From positions 1,794,501 to 1,858,500 of the forward strand of contig NZ_AP018338.1 in the NCBI RefSeq assembly GCF_002356415.1: 64,000 bases of DNA, in the 5' to 3' direction. Under the pieces are notes generated by a model. The model saw nothing but the letters and a program-made list of their open reading frames with translations. It did not search any database and had not been told where the DNA came from. This DNA comes from Streptococcus oralis subsp. tigurinus (lineage in GTDB: Bacteria > Bacillota > Bacilli > Lactobacillales > Streptococcaceae). The position numbers and the translations under genes were made by a program. Of the stretch, positions 8,218-16,323 are shown piece by piece. Positions within the stretch are counted from its first letter, which is position 1; every line of letters starts with the position of its first letter.

Positions 8218-9453
8218 TTATCCTTGTCCGCCAGGAGCTGGTCCTCCACCTTGAGGACCTCCATTCGGTCCACCGCCTCCAGGCATAGAATTGACGATTT
8301 CCGTTTGTTTTTCGCCGTTGAGGTAGATATCTCCACCTGTGTAGGTCGCAGTTCCATCAAAGTCAAAACCTGTCTGACCAGTCATTTTAATGGTTCCGCC
8401 TGTGACCGTGATATTGCCGTTTGAGTCAATTGGGTCTGTATCCCCTTGACCAACTTCTACTGTCAGGTTACCACCGTTCATGGTAAAGAAAATCTCACTT
8501 TGTTGGGCGTTTTTATTAGCTGCATTGACTCCATCATCTGTCGAATAGATGGTAATGTCCCCACCGTTGATAGTGATGGACTTACCTTCAAGTCCTTCTG
8601 TCGAATTCTTGACGGTGTAGGTCCCACTATCGATGACGAGGTCTCCAGAAGCGTGGATGCCATCATCTCCTGCTGTAACGGTGATGTTGTTATTAGATAG
8701 GTACATGGTTCCGACTGAAGTATCCTCATCATTATCCACCTTGACTCCGTCTTCTTTAGCATCAATGATCATGGTCGTACCAGTGATATTGAGTTCATCA
8801 TTTACATTAAAGGCATCGCCAAATGCTGTGATGTTATAGGTTCCACCTGTGATGTGGAGGGTGTCGTTAGCCTTAATACCATTATTTTTCTTTCCTTCTA
8901 CATTAAGAGTTCCTTTCCCGTTGATGGTTAAATCCACCTTAGAAAAGAGAGCTGCGTCGGCTTTTTCGTCACTGTTCGAGCTTGAGTCAGAGAGACTGTT
9001 GGTGGTTCCTTCTGCCAGAGTCAGGTAGACGTGGCCGACTGATGTCGCAGATATCGCTGCATTGGTGTTGGTCATGGTGACACCTTTTAAGACTAGCTGA
9101 ACATCTGCTGACTTATCTGCCTCGACCTTGATCTGAACTCCGTCAGACTGACCTGAAATTACATAGGTGCCAGATTTTGTGATGGTCACTGTTGAGCCAG
9201 AAACTGTCACGCCATCTCCAGAGACGTTTGCAGATGAGCCAGATAGCTCAATCTTAGAAGCTGTGCTTTCATCATAAGAAGTATCATAGTCCTTCTCTGT
9301 AAAATAGGATGATTGATTTGTCTTTGTTGAAGTTGTTGTGGCACTATTTGTCGTTTCATTGGTAGTGGATGTAGTTGTTGACTGGGCACATGCTGCCATC
9401 AGCACCATTGCCGTTAAACTCGTTGCGAGTAGGGCCCATTTTTTTGATTTCAT
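8218..9453 (-). CDS. Lipoprotein with carbohydrate-binding (DUF4353-like) beta-helical domain
   Basis: A 411-residue secreted lipoprotein. The signal peptide ends in the lipobox LMAAC (Cys about 22), followed by a Ser/Thr-rich linker. The body is made of short repeated beta-strand units (SGTYVISG, GTYNITAFGD, GGDITIYSTDDG), as in DUF4353 proteins annotated as carbohydrate-binding. The C-terminus is a Gly/Pro-rich tail. The start at 9453 follows GGAGAGG; an upstream in-frame start at 9513 would put charged residues before the signal and is rejected. Ligand unknown. Confidence 0.75.
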   Translation of the reverse strand: MKSKKWALLATSLTAMVLMAACAQSTTTSTTNETTNSATTTSTKTNQSSYFTEKDYDTSYDESTASKIELSGSSANVSGDGVTVSGSTVTITKSGTYVISGQSDGVQIKVEADKSADVQLVLKGVTMTNTNAAISATSVGHVYLTLAEGTTNSLSDSSSNSDEKADAALFSKVDLTINGKGTLNVEGKKNNGIKANDTLHITGGTYNITAFGDAFNVNDELNITGTTMIIDAKEDGVKVDNDEDTSVGTMYLSNNNITVTAGDDGIHASGDLVIDSGTYTVKNSTEGLEGKSITINGGDITIYSTDDGVNAANKNAQQSEIFFTMNGGNLTVEVGQGDTDPIDSNGNITVTGGTIKMTGQTGFDFDGTATYTGGDIYLNGEKQTEIVNSMPGGGGPNGGPQGGGPAPGGQG

Positions 9454-9712
9454 ACCTTTTTCCTCTCCTTCGTATGATATAGCTAGACAGTCTACTGAAG
9501 ATTCCTGAAACAAAACTAAAACTTTTCTGAAAGTTTCCTTAAATTCAGTTTGGATTAGATTTCGCCTAGTAATTTTTTAGAAAGGGCTGCTAAAACAATT
9601 TTTGAACTCTAGACTACCTTTAATAGATTTTTAAAACCAACATCCCTCAGTGCGATGTTTCCTTGACCAAGAAAGCAAAAAAGAAGAAAAATTTATAAGA
9701 TTAGAGTTCATA
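9454..9712. other. Intergenic region
   Basis: A 259-base AT-rich gap between the lipoprotein start and the terminator of the acetyltransferase gene. It must hold the lipoprotein promoter, but I see no convincing -35/-10 pair. No repeat or RNA gene recognised. Confidence 0.5.
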
Positions 9713-9740
9713 AAAAGAACAGCCTGGGCTGTTCTTTTTA
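9712..9740 (-). terminator. Terminator of the O-acetyltransferase gene
   Basis: AAAAGAACAGCC and GGCTGTTCTTTT form a 12-bp stem with a two-base gap and a U-run. It overlaps the stop codon of the gene at 9738. Confidence 0.8.
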
Positions 9741-10301
9741 GTTTTCTTTAACTGGGATTTCCTTAATGACACGCGCAGGATTGCCACCTAGGACAACATT
9801 GTCTCCGAAGGACTTGGTAATCACGGCCCCTGCTCCCGCCACTACGTTATTGCCCAGTGTCACTCCAGGAAGGACAATGACGCCACCTCCAGCCCAGAAA
9901 TTGTCACCGATGGTGATGGGCTTGCCGTATTCGACCCCTGAATTGCGTTCATGCGGATCCAGTGGATGGAGTGGGGTTAAAAACTGACAGTTGGGGCCAA
10001 GCATGGCATTGTTACCGATGCGAATCGGACAAACATCCAGCATGGTCAAGTTCCAATTAGAATAAAAATTTTCCCCTAGATGAATATTGACTCCATAATC
10101 GACCACCAGACGTGGATTGACATAGAGATTTTCCCCAGTTGAACCAAACCAACTTTTGATAATCTCCGCCCCTTTCAAGGGATCTAACTCCTGGTTGAAA
10201 TCTGCCTGCTTCTGACGTGCTGTCTGAACCAAGACCCGCAACTCGGGGTCAAACGGATGATAGGGCTCTCCCGCTATCATTTTCCGGTATTCACTGGTCA
10301 T
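9738..10301 (-). CDS. maa: Maltose/galactoside O-acetyltransferase family protein
   Basis: A 187-residue left-handed beta-helix acetyltransferase of the MAT/GAT group. An N-terminal Mac domain (TSEYRKMIAGEPYHPFDPEL) is followed by hexapeptide repeats (IRIGNNAMLG, ITIGDNFWAGGG, VTLGNNVVAGAG). The catalytic His lies in the TPLHPLDPHER loop. It should transfer acetyl from acetyl-CoA to a sugar hydroxyl; acceptor unknown. Single gene with its own terminator. Confidence 0.85.
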   Translation of the reverse strand: MTSEYRKMIAGEPYHPFDPELRVLVQTARQKQADFNQELDPLKGAEIIKSWFGSTGENLYVNPRLVVDYGVNIHLGENFYSNWNLTMLDVCPIRIGNNAMLGPNCQFLTPLHPLDPHERNSGVEYGKPITIGDNFWAGGGVIVLPGVTLGNNVVAGAGAVITKSFGDNVVLGGNPARVIKEIPVKEN

Positions 10302-10417
10302 CTTAATACCTCACACTTACTTTGAGGTCATCATATCAAAAAGACTTTGAAAGGTCAAGAATAGCCTGCTTTCTAAACTCTCAAAACCAAGCCCTCTCCC
10401 AAGTCAAAACAACTTGC

Positions 10418-10463
10418 TTGACAAAAGCTTGACTTCATGGTTTAATATACCCCATAAGGGTAT
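10418..10463 (+). promoter_or_regulatory. Rhodanese operon promoter with CstR/CsoR-type operator
   Basis: TTGACA (10418-10423) and TTTAAT (10441-10446) are 17 bases apart. Immediately after the -10 box is the inverted repeat ATACCCCATAAGGGTAT (10447-10463). ATACCC/GGGTAT arms are typical of CsoR-family operators, so the repressor at 13052 probably binds here. Confidence 0.8.
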
Positions 10464-10477
10464 GTTTGGAGGTGCCT

Positions 10478-10783
10478 ATGTTTCACTTATTTACAAAAAT
10501 TGACAGTATTTCTACCAGCGAGTTAGAAGTTAAACTCAAGGAACCGATTCAACTACTGGATGTTCGAACGCCTACGGAATTCCGTAGAGGTCATATCAAA
10601 AACGCCAAGAATGTTCCTTTAACAGAAATCGGTTCTTACACACCTGCGACAAAAGAAACACTTTATGTCATTTGTCATTCTGGTGTACGAAGCAAACTAG
10701 CCGCTAAAAAGCTAAAGAAAAAAGGTTACGATGTCGTCAATGTTCGAGGCGGTATGAGCGCTTGGAAAGGTAAGGTCATCTAA
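10478..10783 (+). CDS. Single-domain rhodanese (sulfurtransferase)
   Basis: A 101-residue rhodanese with active-site loop CHSGVRS (Cys about 67), the persulfide-forming cysteine. It moves sulfane sulfur between thiol carriers. The ATG at 10478 is placed by GGAGGT five bases upstream; an in-frame TTG at 10466 lies within that signal. First gene of a three-gene sulfur operon, 20 bases before the CoA-disulfide reductase. Confidence 0.88.
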   Translation: MFHLFTKIDSISTSELEVKLKEPIQLLDVRTPTEFRRGHIKNAKNVPLTEIGSYTPATKETLYVICHSGVRSKLAAKKLKKKGYDVVNVRGGMSAWKGKVI

Positions 10784-10803
10784 AAGCATAAAGGAGAAAG
10801 TCA

Positions 10804-12459
10804 ATGAAAGTTATCATTGTTGGAGGAGTTGCAGGCGGTATGTCAGCAGCAACCCGCCTCAGACGTCTCATGGAAGACGCTGAAATCACTATTTTTGAGA
10901 AAGGTCCCTTTGTTTCCTTTGCAAACTGCGGACTTCCTTACTATGTTTCAGGAGAAATTTCAAACCGTGATAGTTTATTAGTCCAAACTCCTGAAAGTCT
11001 CAAAGCACGCTTTAATCTCGATGTGCGACCATTTCACGAGGTCATCCAGATTTCGCCAGAAGAACACACTGTGACGGTGCGACACCATGGACAGGAATTC
11101 ACAGAAAGCTACGACAAGCTGATCCTCTCTCCAGGAGCTAAACCGTTTGTTCCTGCCATTGAAGGTTTGGCAGAAGCTAAGAATGCCTACACGCTTCGCA
11201 ATGTTCCCGATCTCGATGAAATTATGGCGGCCTTGGACAATCATCCAAAAGAAGCTGTCGTCATCGGTGCAGGCTTTATCGGGCTTGAAATGGCTGAAAA
11301 TCTGGCGAAACGGGGATTGCAAGTCACCATCGTGGAGAAAGCACCGCATGTCTTACCACCATTAGATCAAGAAATGGCGGCCTTTGTCCAAGCAGAATTG
11401 GTTAAAAACGGCGTTCGCGTTATCACTTCTCAGTCTGCAACTCGATTTGAAGACCAGGGAAAAGTCATCGTTCTCGAAAACGGTCAAAAGATCACTTCTG
11501 ACCTCACCATCCTTTCTGTCGGTGTTGAACCTGAAAATGAACTAGCTAAAGTTGCGGGGATTGAACTGGGACTACGTGGCGGTATCCTGGTCGACGAACA
11601 CTACGAAACCAGTCAAAAAGATATCTTTGCAGTCGGGGATGCCATCGTCGTCAAGCAAGAGATTACAGGCCAAGATGCCCTCATCTCTCTCGCTTCTCCT
11701 GCCAATCGTCAGGGACGCCAAGTCGCGGACGTCATCGCAGGACTCGGTCGTATAAACAAGGGCAGCATCGGCACTGCTATCGTTCGTGCCTTTGATATGA
11801 CCGCTGCTTCGACTGGTCTCAGCGAGCGTACTCTTCGTACCAACCAAATCCCATATAAAGCCCTTCATGTCAGTGGAAAAGACCACGCTGGTTATTATCC
11901 AGGCGCTACTGATATGACCTTGAAACTCCTCTTTGACCCAACCACTGGAAAAATCTACGGTGCCCAAGGAGTTGGGAAGAAGGGTGTTGATAAGCGAATC
12001 GATATCCTTGCAACTGTTATCAAGGGGAATCTCACCGTCTTTGACTTACCAGAATTGGAGTTCACCTATGCGCCACCATTTGGCTCTGCTAAGGATCCCG
12101 TCAACATGCTGGGCTACGCGGCCTTGAACCTAATCGAAGGTTTAAGTGACAATATTCAATGGTACCAGCTCGAAGACGAACTGGCAAAGGGCAAGAAATT
12201 CCTAGATGTACGAACAAGTGGCGAATTCCAAAGTGGTCGACTCAAAGTCGATACCATCCACATCCCCCTAAACGAACTACGGGAACGCTTGGATGAACTA
12301 GACAAGAACCAAGCCTACATCGTTAGCTGCCACAGTGGTTTGCGCAGCTATATCGCAGAGCGTATCCTCAAGCAAGCAGGATTTACCGTCCAAAACCTTG
12401 ACGGCGCTTATTCACTATACAAAATGGCTAATCCAGAAGGAGTAGAATATGCTAACTAA
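10804..12459 (+). CDS. cdr: CoA-disulfide reductase with C-terminal rhodanese domain
   Basis: A 551-residue fusion. Residues 1-440 are a flavoprotein disulfide reductase: FAD site GGVAGGMSAA near the N-terminus, the single active cysteine in FANCGLPYY (about 43), and NAD(P)H site VIGAGFIGLEMAE. Residues about 455-545 are a rhodanese domain with active loop CHSGLRS. Such CoADR-Rhd enzymes reduce CoA per- and polysulfides. With the flanking rhodaneses this forms a sulfane-sulfur detoxification pathway. GGAG precedes the start. Confidence 0.88.
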   Translation: MKVIIVGGVAGGMSAATRLRRLMEDAEITIFEKGPFVSFANCGLPYYVSGEISNRDSLLVQTPESLKARFNLDVRPFHEVIQISPEEHTVTVRHHGQEFTESYDKLILSPGAKPFVPAIEGLAEAKNAYTLRNVPDLDEIMAALDNHPKEAVVIGAGFIGLEMAENLAKRGLQVTIVEKAPHVLPPLDQEMAAFVQAELVKNGVRVITSQSATRFEDQGKVIVLENGQKITSDLTILSVGVEPENELAKVAGIELGLRGGILVDEHYETSQKDIFAVGDAIVVKQEITGQDALISLASPANRQGRQVADVIAGLGRINKGSIGTAIVRAFDMTAASTGLSERTLRTNQIPYKALHVSGKDHAGYYPGATDMTLKLLFDPTTGKIYGAQGVGKKGVDKRIDILATVIKGNLTVFDLPELEFTYAPPFGSAKDPVNMLGYAALNLIEGLSDNIQWYQLEDELAKGKKFLDVRTSGEFQSGRLKVDTIHIPLNELRERLDELDKNQAYIVSCHSGLRSYIAERILKQAGFTVQNLDGAYSLYKMANPEGVEYAN

Positions 12460-12745
12460 TATCAGCATGGCTGACTTTTATGAAAAATATCAAAATGAAA
12501 ATCTAGATCTTATCGATGTCCGTGAAGTACATGAATTCCAAGCAGGACATGCACCAGGTGCCAAAAATCTTCCGTTAAGTAGCTTGGAGCAAGGCTACAA
12601 AGAACTCAAACTGGACCATGAATACCATGTCATCTGTCAAGGTGGAGTACGTTCCGCCTCTGCCTGTCAATTTCTCAGCGCCCAAGGCCTCAACGTTACC
12701 AATGTAGAAGGTGGTATGAATGCTTGGCCTGGTCAAGTAGAATAA
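12449..12745 (+). CDS. Single-domain rhodanese
   Basis: A 98-residue sulfurtransferase with active loop CQGGVRSAS (Cys about 63). Its start overlaps the end of the reductase gene by 11 bases, indicating translational coupling. The loop (CQGGVR) differs from the CHSGVR loop of the first rhodanese, so the two probably serve different partners. Last gene before a BOX element and a strong terminator. Confidence 0.88.
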   Translation: MLTNISMADFYEKYQNENLDLIDVREVHEFQAGHAPGAKNLPLSSLEQGYKELKLDHEYHVICQGGVRSASACQFLSAQGLNVTNVEGGMNAWPGQVE

Positions 12746-12790
12746 GCAAACGAAGCTAGGCAAAAATCAATTTCAAGAGAAAATGAAGTA

Positions 12791-12895
12791 ATACTCAATG
12801 AAAATTAAAGTGCAAACTAGGAAGCTAGCCGCAGGCTGTACTTGAGTACGGCAAGGTGAAGCTGACGTGGTTTGAATTTGATTTTCGAAGAGTAT
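12791..12895 (-). repeat. BOX element (boxA-boxC type, boxB absent)
   Basis: A 105-bp element bounded by ATACTC and GAGTAT. It contains the conserved core GCTAGCCGCAGGCTG and a GGCAAGGTGAAGCTGACGT segment that matches the boxA consensus used for BOX-PCR with small changes. The central boxB is missing. It lies between the rhodanese operon and its terminator. Confidence 0.85.
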
Positions 12896-12910
12896 AAATC
12901 TCCCCACAAT

Positions 12911-12959
12911 AAAACGCATAGTATCAAGGTTTTTCAACACCTGATACTATGCGTTTTTT
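12911..12959. terminator. Strong bidirectional terminator
   Basis: AAAACGCATAGTATCA pairs perfectly with TGATACTATGCGTTTT over 16 bp, followed by T6. It separates the convergent rhodanese operon and cstR. Confidence 0.85.
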
Positions 12960-13051
12960 AATTTTAAAGACTTTTTACTAGCCTCTCTTGATTCACATTA
13001 AACTATTCTAATAGTAGATAGACCTTTGCAACTCTTGTCTCAAAAATTAGT

Positions 13052-13309
13052 TTATTTCCGTTTGATTAGGTACTGAACAGCCTTTTCCAAGCGTTCCTTT
13101 TGAGCCTCAGGGTCCTCTAGCGGTTGGTTGATGCAAGCGGTGAGATTTTCGGTAATCATCATCTCAATCACGCGCTCAACACTGGAGCGAACTGCTGTCA
13201 ACTGAGTAATGATATCTGCGCAGTCACGATCTTCATCGATCATCTTTTGAATCCCACGCAACTGGCCCTCTGAACGTTTCAGGCGTGTTATATACTTTGA
13301 GTTTGTCAT
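13052..13309 (-). CDS. cstR: CsoR-family repressor, persulfide-sensor (CstR) type
   Basis: An 85-residue helical CsoR-family protein. The first conserved cysteine is in EDRDCADI (Cys30) and the second in ENLTAC (Cys59). In copper-sensing CsoR a His precedes the second Cys by four residues; here that place is Asn55, so Cu(I) coordination is unlikely and a persulfide-sensing CstR role fits better. The rhodanese operon with an ATACCC/GGGTAT operator supports this. The ATG at 13309 follows AAGGA; a GTG further up (13327) is less well placed. Confidence 0.85.
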   Translation of the reverse strand: MTNSKYITRLKRSEGQLRGIQKMIDEDRDCADIITQLTAVRSSVERVIEMMITENLTACINQPLEDPEAQKERLEKAVQYLIKRK

Positions 13310-13336
13310 TGATTTATCCTTGGTCACTTTTTCTTC

Positions 13337-13365
13337 ATTATATCTCGAATACGGTTCTTTGTCAA
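13337..13365 (-). promoter_or_regulatory. Consensus promoter of cstR
   Basis: TTGACA (13365-13360) and TATAAT (13342-13337) with a 17-base spacer on the minus strand. No ATACCC palindrome is present here, so cstR does not look autoregulated. Confidence 0.75.
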
Positions 13366-13437
13366 AATTCTCATCCTATCTGTCTTTATAGGAGGCAAGC
13401 TTTTCTCTGGATTGGATAGAAAAATCTGCTGAACAGG

Positions 13438-13465
13438 AAAAAGGAGAACTAAGGCTGTTCTCCTT
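13438..13465 (-). terminator. Terminator of the membrane-protein cluster
   Basis: AAGGAGAAC and GTTCTCCTT form a 9-bp stem with a 7-base loop and a U-run on the minus strand, about 40 bases after the stop at 13506. Confidence 0.7.
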
Positions 13466-13505
13466 GAAGTACGATTGGGAAATCAAGTTTCCGATTAGTT
13501 ATGCC

Positions 13506-14048
13506 TTATATCTTGGACAAAAAGGCTAGGATCACTATCCCATAGACTAGAACTAGAGCCAGCCCAAATCCGATACCAAACCACTTGTAAAACTTGTCCA
13601 TTCCACTGTAACGTTCGACATAGGCCCTGGCCGGCTTGTCTGGATCATACCAGACCGTCAGCTCCGAATGAAGGGGGAAATGGGTCTGCATCAAGCGTTT
13701 GAAGGAAACAAAGGAGTTACTGTAGCGAGTGATTGAAGGCGCTAGCATATCTTCTCTTGTATAGTCCTTTAAAAATTTAGTAGTCCCCCACGGAATTGTG
13801 ACCGTTTTGAACATAAAATACTGCAAGGTTTTCTTATAAGCAATCCCATCCACCGTGTATTCGACGATAGGTGGATACCCCTCACGAAAACGGCTATAGC
13901 CGATAACCGTTCCAGGAACGGATGACTTGGCAAGGCGGACCAACTTCTGATCCCGAAGATAGAGGAAAAGAAAGGTCCCACACACAAATACAAAAGATAG
14001 GAAGATGACGATTGTTCCAACTATCAAACCAATCACTTCTTTAGTCAT
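13506..14048 (-). CDS. DUF3592-like membrane protein
   Basis: A 180-residue protein with membrane helices at about 6-30 and 152-177 and an extracytoplasmic beta-rich middle. The segments VEYTVDGIAYKK and VWYDPDKPARAYVERY resemble DUF3592. Function unknown. It ends the cluster 13506-16019, 76 bases after the preceding gene. Confidence 0.65.
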   Translation of the reverse strand: MTKEVIGLIVGTIVIFLSFVFVCGTFLFLYLRDQKLVRLAKSSVPGTVIGYSRFREGYPPIVEYTVDGIAYKKTLQYFMFKTVTIPWGTTKFLKDYTREDMLAPSITRYSNSFVSFKRLMQTHFPLHSELTVWYDPDKPARAYVERYSGMDKFYKWFGIGFGLALVLVYGIVILAFLSKI

Positions 14049-14124
14049 ATGAACTCCTCCTGTTATTCTATACAGTAAAATCTCAAAACTAACTCATCCA
14101 GAAAAGACATCGAAGCCCTGGAGT

Positions 14125-14766
14125 CTACTCTTCGGATTTTTCTTTTGACTGTTTTTCTCTTAAATCTTTCACAGATTTCGATATGATATCTCTCACCTGT
14201 TCGTCAGTAAGTCCTGGAATCTGGTAATAGGGATTATTGGACTCGCTTTTTGACGGTTTTGTTCCTGAATTTTCGGTTTTAGAACTTTGTTCAGTCGAAG
14301 ACGAGGATTTCGACTCTGAGGAACTGGACGACTCAGACTCAGAAGGCTTGGACGTTTCAGGCGTTTTAGAATCAACCTTAGGTGGCTTGTTTACTTGGTC
14401 GTTCGGCTGTTTCACAGGTTTATAGAATAGCCCAAAAGACAACAGCAAGGCTATCAAGATCCCAATACCAGCCAAGGTTCTTTTATTTGCTTCAGCCGAG
14501 GGAACCTTTACTCCCTTTGTACTGAGTATTTTCCATTCTGGATGCTCTTTTTCTATAGCTTTTTTCTGTCTCCTAAGAGGACCAAGTAGAAAATGATTAA
14601 AAGGCACAATCGTTACCATAGCCACCGTTATAAGCGGGACATAATTGGAATGACTTGATACCAGTAGAACATCGAGTATAGCGAGAAGAATGAAGAGGAA
14701 ACGCCCCACAAACTTACGAACTTGATGCTCTTTTTTGATTTGCAAATATCTCTCTTGTGACATCAT
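14125..14766 (-). CDS. Membrane protein with Ser-rich extracytoplasmic tail
   Basis: A 213-residue protein of unknown family. Three hydrophobic segments (about 20-37, 42-60, 97-115) are followed by a linker rich in Ser, Lys, Glu and Pro, and a C-terminal helix (LTDEQVRDIISKSVKDLREK). It starts ATGATG after GGAG, so 14763 is an equally good start. Thirteen bases separate it from the upstream membrane protein. Confidence 0.6.
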   Translation of the reverse strand: MMSQERYLQIKKEHQVRKFVGRFLFILLAILDVLLVSSHSNYVPLITVAMVTIVPFNHFLLGPLRRQKKAIEKEHPEWKILSTKGVKVPSAEANKRTLAGIGILIALLLSFGLFYKPVKQPNDQVNKPPKVDSKTPETSKPSESESSSSSESKSSSSTEQSSKTENSGTKPSKSESNNPYYQIPGLTDEQVRDIISKSVKDLREKQSKEKSEE

Positions 14767-14779
14767 TATCTCCTCTTTT

Positions 14780-15445
14780 CTATTTCTCTTCCCTAAATAA
14801 TACTTTTCCCTGCTTGTATTTTCGTACGGCTAAAATCCAGCGGATTGGATTGTTTTGAAATAGTAGAAGAACCACGCTAATTGGGACGATCGTTGCTCCG
14901 ATTGGTACCATGAACATGGACGGCTTAAACCATTCCTGTTCATAGTAAGGAATGAAAGTCGCAGGTATAGCAAAAAATACAACAATAACAAAAACAAATA
15001 GAAGAACGAGGATAACAAATAGATACAAGATGATTTTATCAACTGTTGGTTCCTTATCTGGTGACTTCCTCCAAAAAGTACTACTTTCAACCGCATCTTT
15101 AAACTGTTCTTCACTTGCTGGAACAAGCGACTTAGCCCCACTGTAGAAAAGTTTTTCAAATCCATAAACACTTCCGATAAAAACAAAAAGGATTGCGGCT
15201 AGATGGATAGGAATCATCCACTCACTCAATCTAAAGGGCATTATCAAGGAACGAATCCAAATACTGATGATAGCAACTAGCAAGAAAGCAAAAAAGAGAA
15301 TCCAAGACCACTTGGATTTCTTTGAACTGATGGCGCCTTCACTATCTGGCAAGTTGCTAGATTCTGTCGTTAATGCCTCTCTCGTCCTTGTGTTATAGTA
15401 GATGGATTGCTGGCTTCCTTGGCCTATATAAATGATTTTTCTCAT
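14780..15445 (-). CDS. Unknown polytopic membrane protein
   Basis: A 221-residue protein. The soluble N-terminus (IYIGQGSQQSIYYNTRTREAL) precedes about four membrane helices (48-66, 78-98, 140-165, 178-197) and a basic tail. Its N-terminal YYNTR motif is echoed by YYDLR in the gene directly upstream, which suggests distant paralogy. Only one base lies between the two genes. No catalytic motif seen. Confidence 0.6.
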   Translation of the reverse strand: MRKIIYIGQGSQQSIYYNTRTREALTTESSNLPDSEGAISSKKSKWSWILFFAFLLVAIISIWIRSLIMPFRLSEWMIPIHLAAILFVFIGSVYGFEKLFYSGAKSLVPASEEQFKDAVESSTFWRKSPDKEPTVDKIILYLFVILVLLFVFVIVVFFAIPATFIPYYEQEWFKPSMFMVPIGATIVPISVVLLLFQNNPIRWILAVRKYKQGKVLFREEK

Positions 15446-15446
15446 C

Positions 15447-16019
15447 TTACATTTCTCCCTCTTTTCCTCGGCTATCGTCCTGTAATGTCTCCATCAGCTC
15501 TTTGAACAGTCGTTTGCGCGTTTTCATCTGAAATTCATAGACAATATAAACAAGTGAAAAAATCCCTAACATATACATCATCAAGAACAGAAAATCAGAG
15601 TAGGTAAAATAACGATAGATGGAAAACAGAATCATGAGAAAACAAAAAACCTCAACTAGGACTGTCCATCTAGATTTTCTTCTAAGTGTTTTAATATTGG
15701 CTTTTGTTAACCTAACTTTTCTAAATCTATCTGTCTTCATTTTACGTCGGGTAGATTTGGCAAGGAGAATTGTCCCGAAAATTAAAAACAGAGACATCAA
15801 GATAAAGAAAAGCAGATTGAAAGGTGATGAGACATCTCCAAAGGTTTGGTTGAGCAACTTCGACAGCCGTTGCAAGGAAAAGACTGCAATAGGAGCTGCA
15901 ATGGCTGAATAATTCATGCCTTGTTTTACTTCATAGAATACTTGATTTCTCAGATCATAATAAATAAAATAGTCCTCCAGAGGGCCCATATTGATTAATT
16001 TTTTTACACTTGTGTCCAT
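15447..16019 (-). CDS. Unknown polytopic membrane protein
   Basis: A 190-residue protein: short N-terminal cytosolic part with FIYYDLRNQVFYEV, then four helices (about 42-52, 66-88, 118-138, 143-160), basic loops and an acidic C-terminus. First gene of a four-gene membrane cluster with a promoter near 16164. It could be an immunity or stress membrane protein, but nothing in the sequence decides this. Confidence 0.6.
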   Translation of the reverse strand: MDTSVKKLINMGPLEDYFIYYDLRNQVFYEVKQGMNYSAIAAPIAVFSLQRLSKLLNQTFGDVSSPFNLLFFILMSLFLIFGTILLAKSTRRKMKTDRFRKVRLTKANIKTLRRKSRWTVLVEVFCFLMILFSIYRYFTYSDFLFLMMYMLGIFSLVYIVYEFQMKTRKRLFKELMETLQDDSRGKEGEM

Positions 16020-16040
16020 CTTATTTCCCGTCTCCTAAAC

Positions 16041-16322
16041 TCAATACGGATGTTCAAACAGAGTTCGACTTTCTCTTAAAAGCTTCGTGACAACGATTGC
16101 GAGCATTCTAGCCGATTTTTCGGCCTTTGCCTTCCTAGAGAAAGAAAAGTTTATTAGTATTATAGCATGAACCCCCAGAAAAGGGAAAATATCCCTGACC
16201 GATACCTTAGCTAGAGTCAAAAAAGGCTTCGTCATTTCATACAAAAGCGAACAAGTCCGCGTTCTAAAAACAGAATGCGAGCCTGTCCGCCTTTTTCTAT
16301 GTATATGATGTGTTTTCTTCAT
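16041..16322 (-). promoter_or_regulatory. Leader region and promoter of the membrane-protein cluster
   Basis: A 280-base gap. An extended -10 box TGcTATAAT (TATAAT at 16164-16159) lies on the minus strand and reads toward 16019, with a weak TTCCCT at the -35 position. A GCCGA/TCGGC hairpin lies in the leader near 16111-16128. A 93-codon open frame spans the whole gap, including the promoter, and I do not consider it a gene. Confidence 0.5.
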
Positions 16323-16323
16323 C

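Noticed and set aside
8224..8839. Short frames on both strands within the lipoprotein gene
   Set aside because: Shadows within a repetitive beta-helix gene that has a clear lipobox and ribosome site.
12791..12895. Considered as RUP or a miniature IS remnant
   Set aside because: The core matches the BOX boxA/boxC sequence, and the same form recurs at 20765-20869.
16041..16322. 93-codon open frame between the VOC gene and the membrane cluster
   Set aside because: It spans an extended -10 promoter and a leader hairpin, has no ribosome site, and its basic residues look like noise from non-coding DNA.
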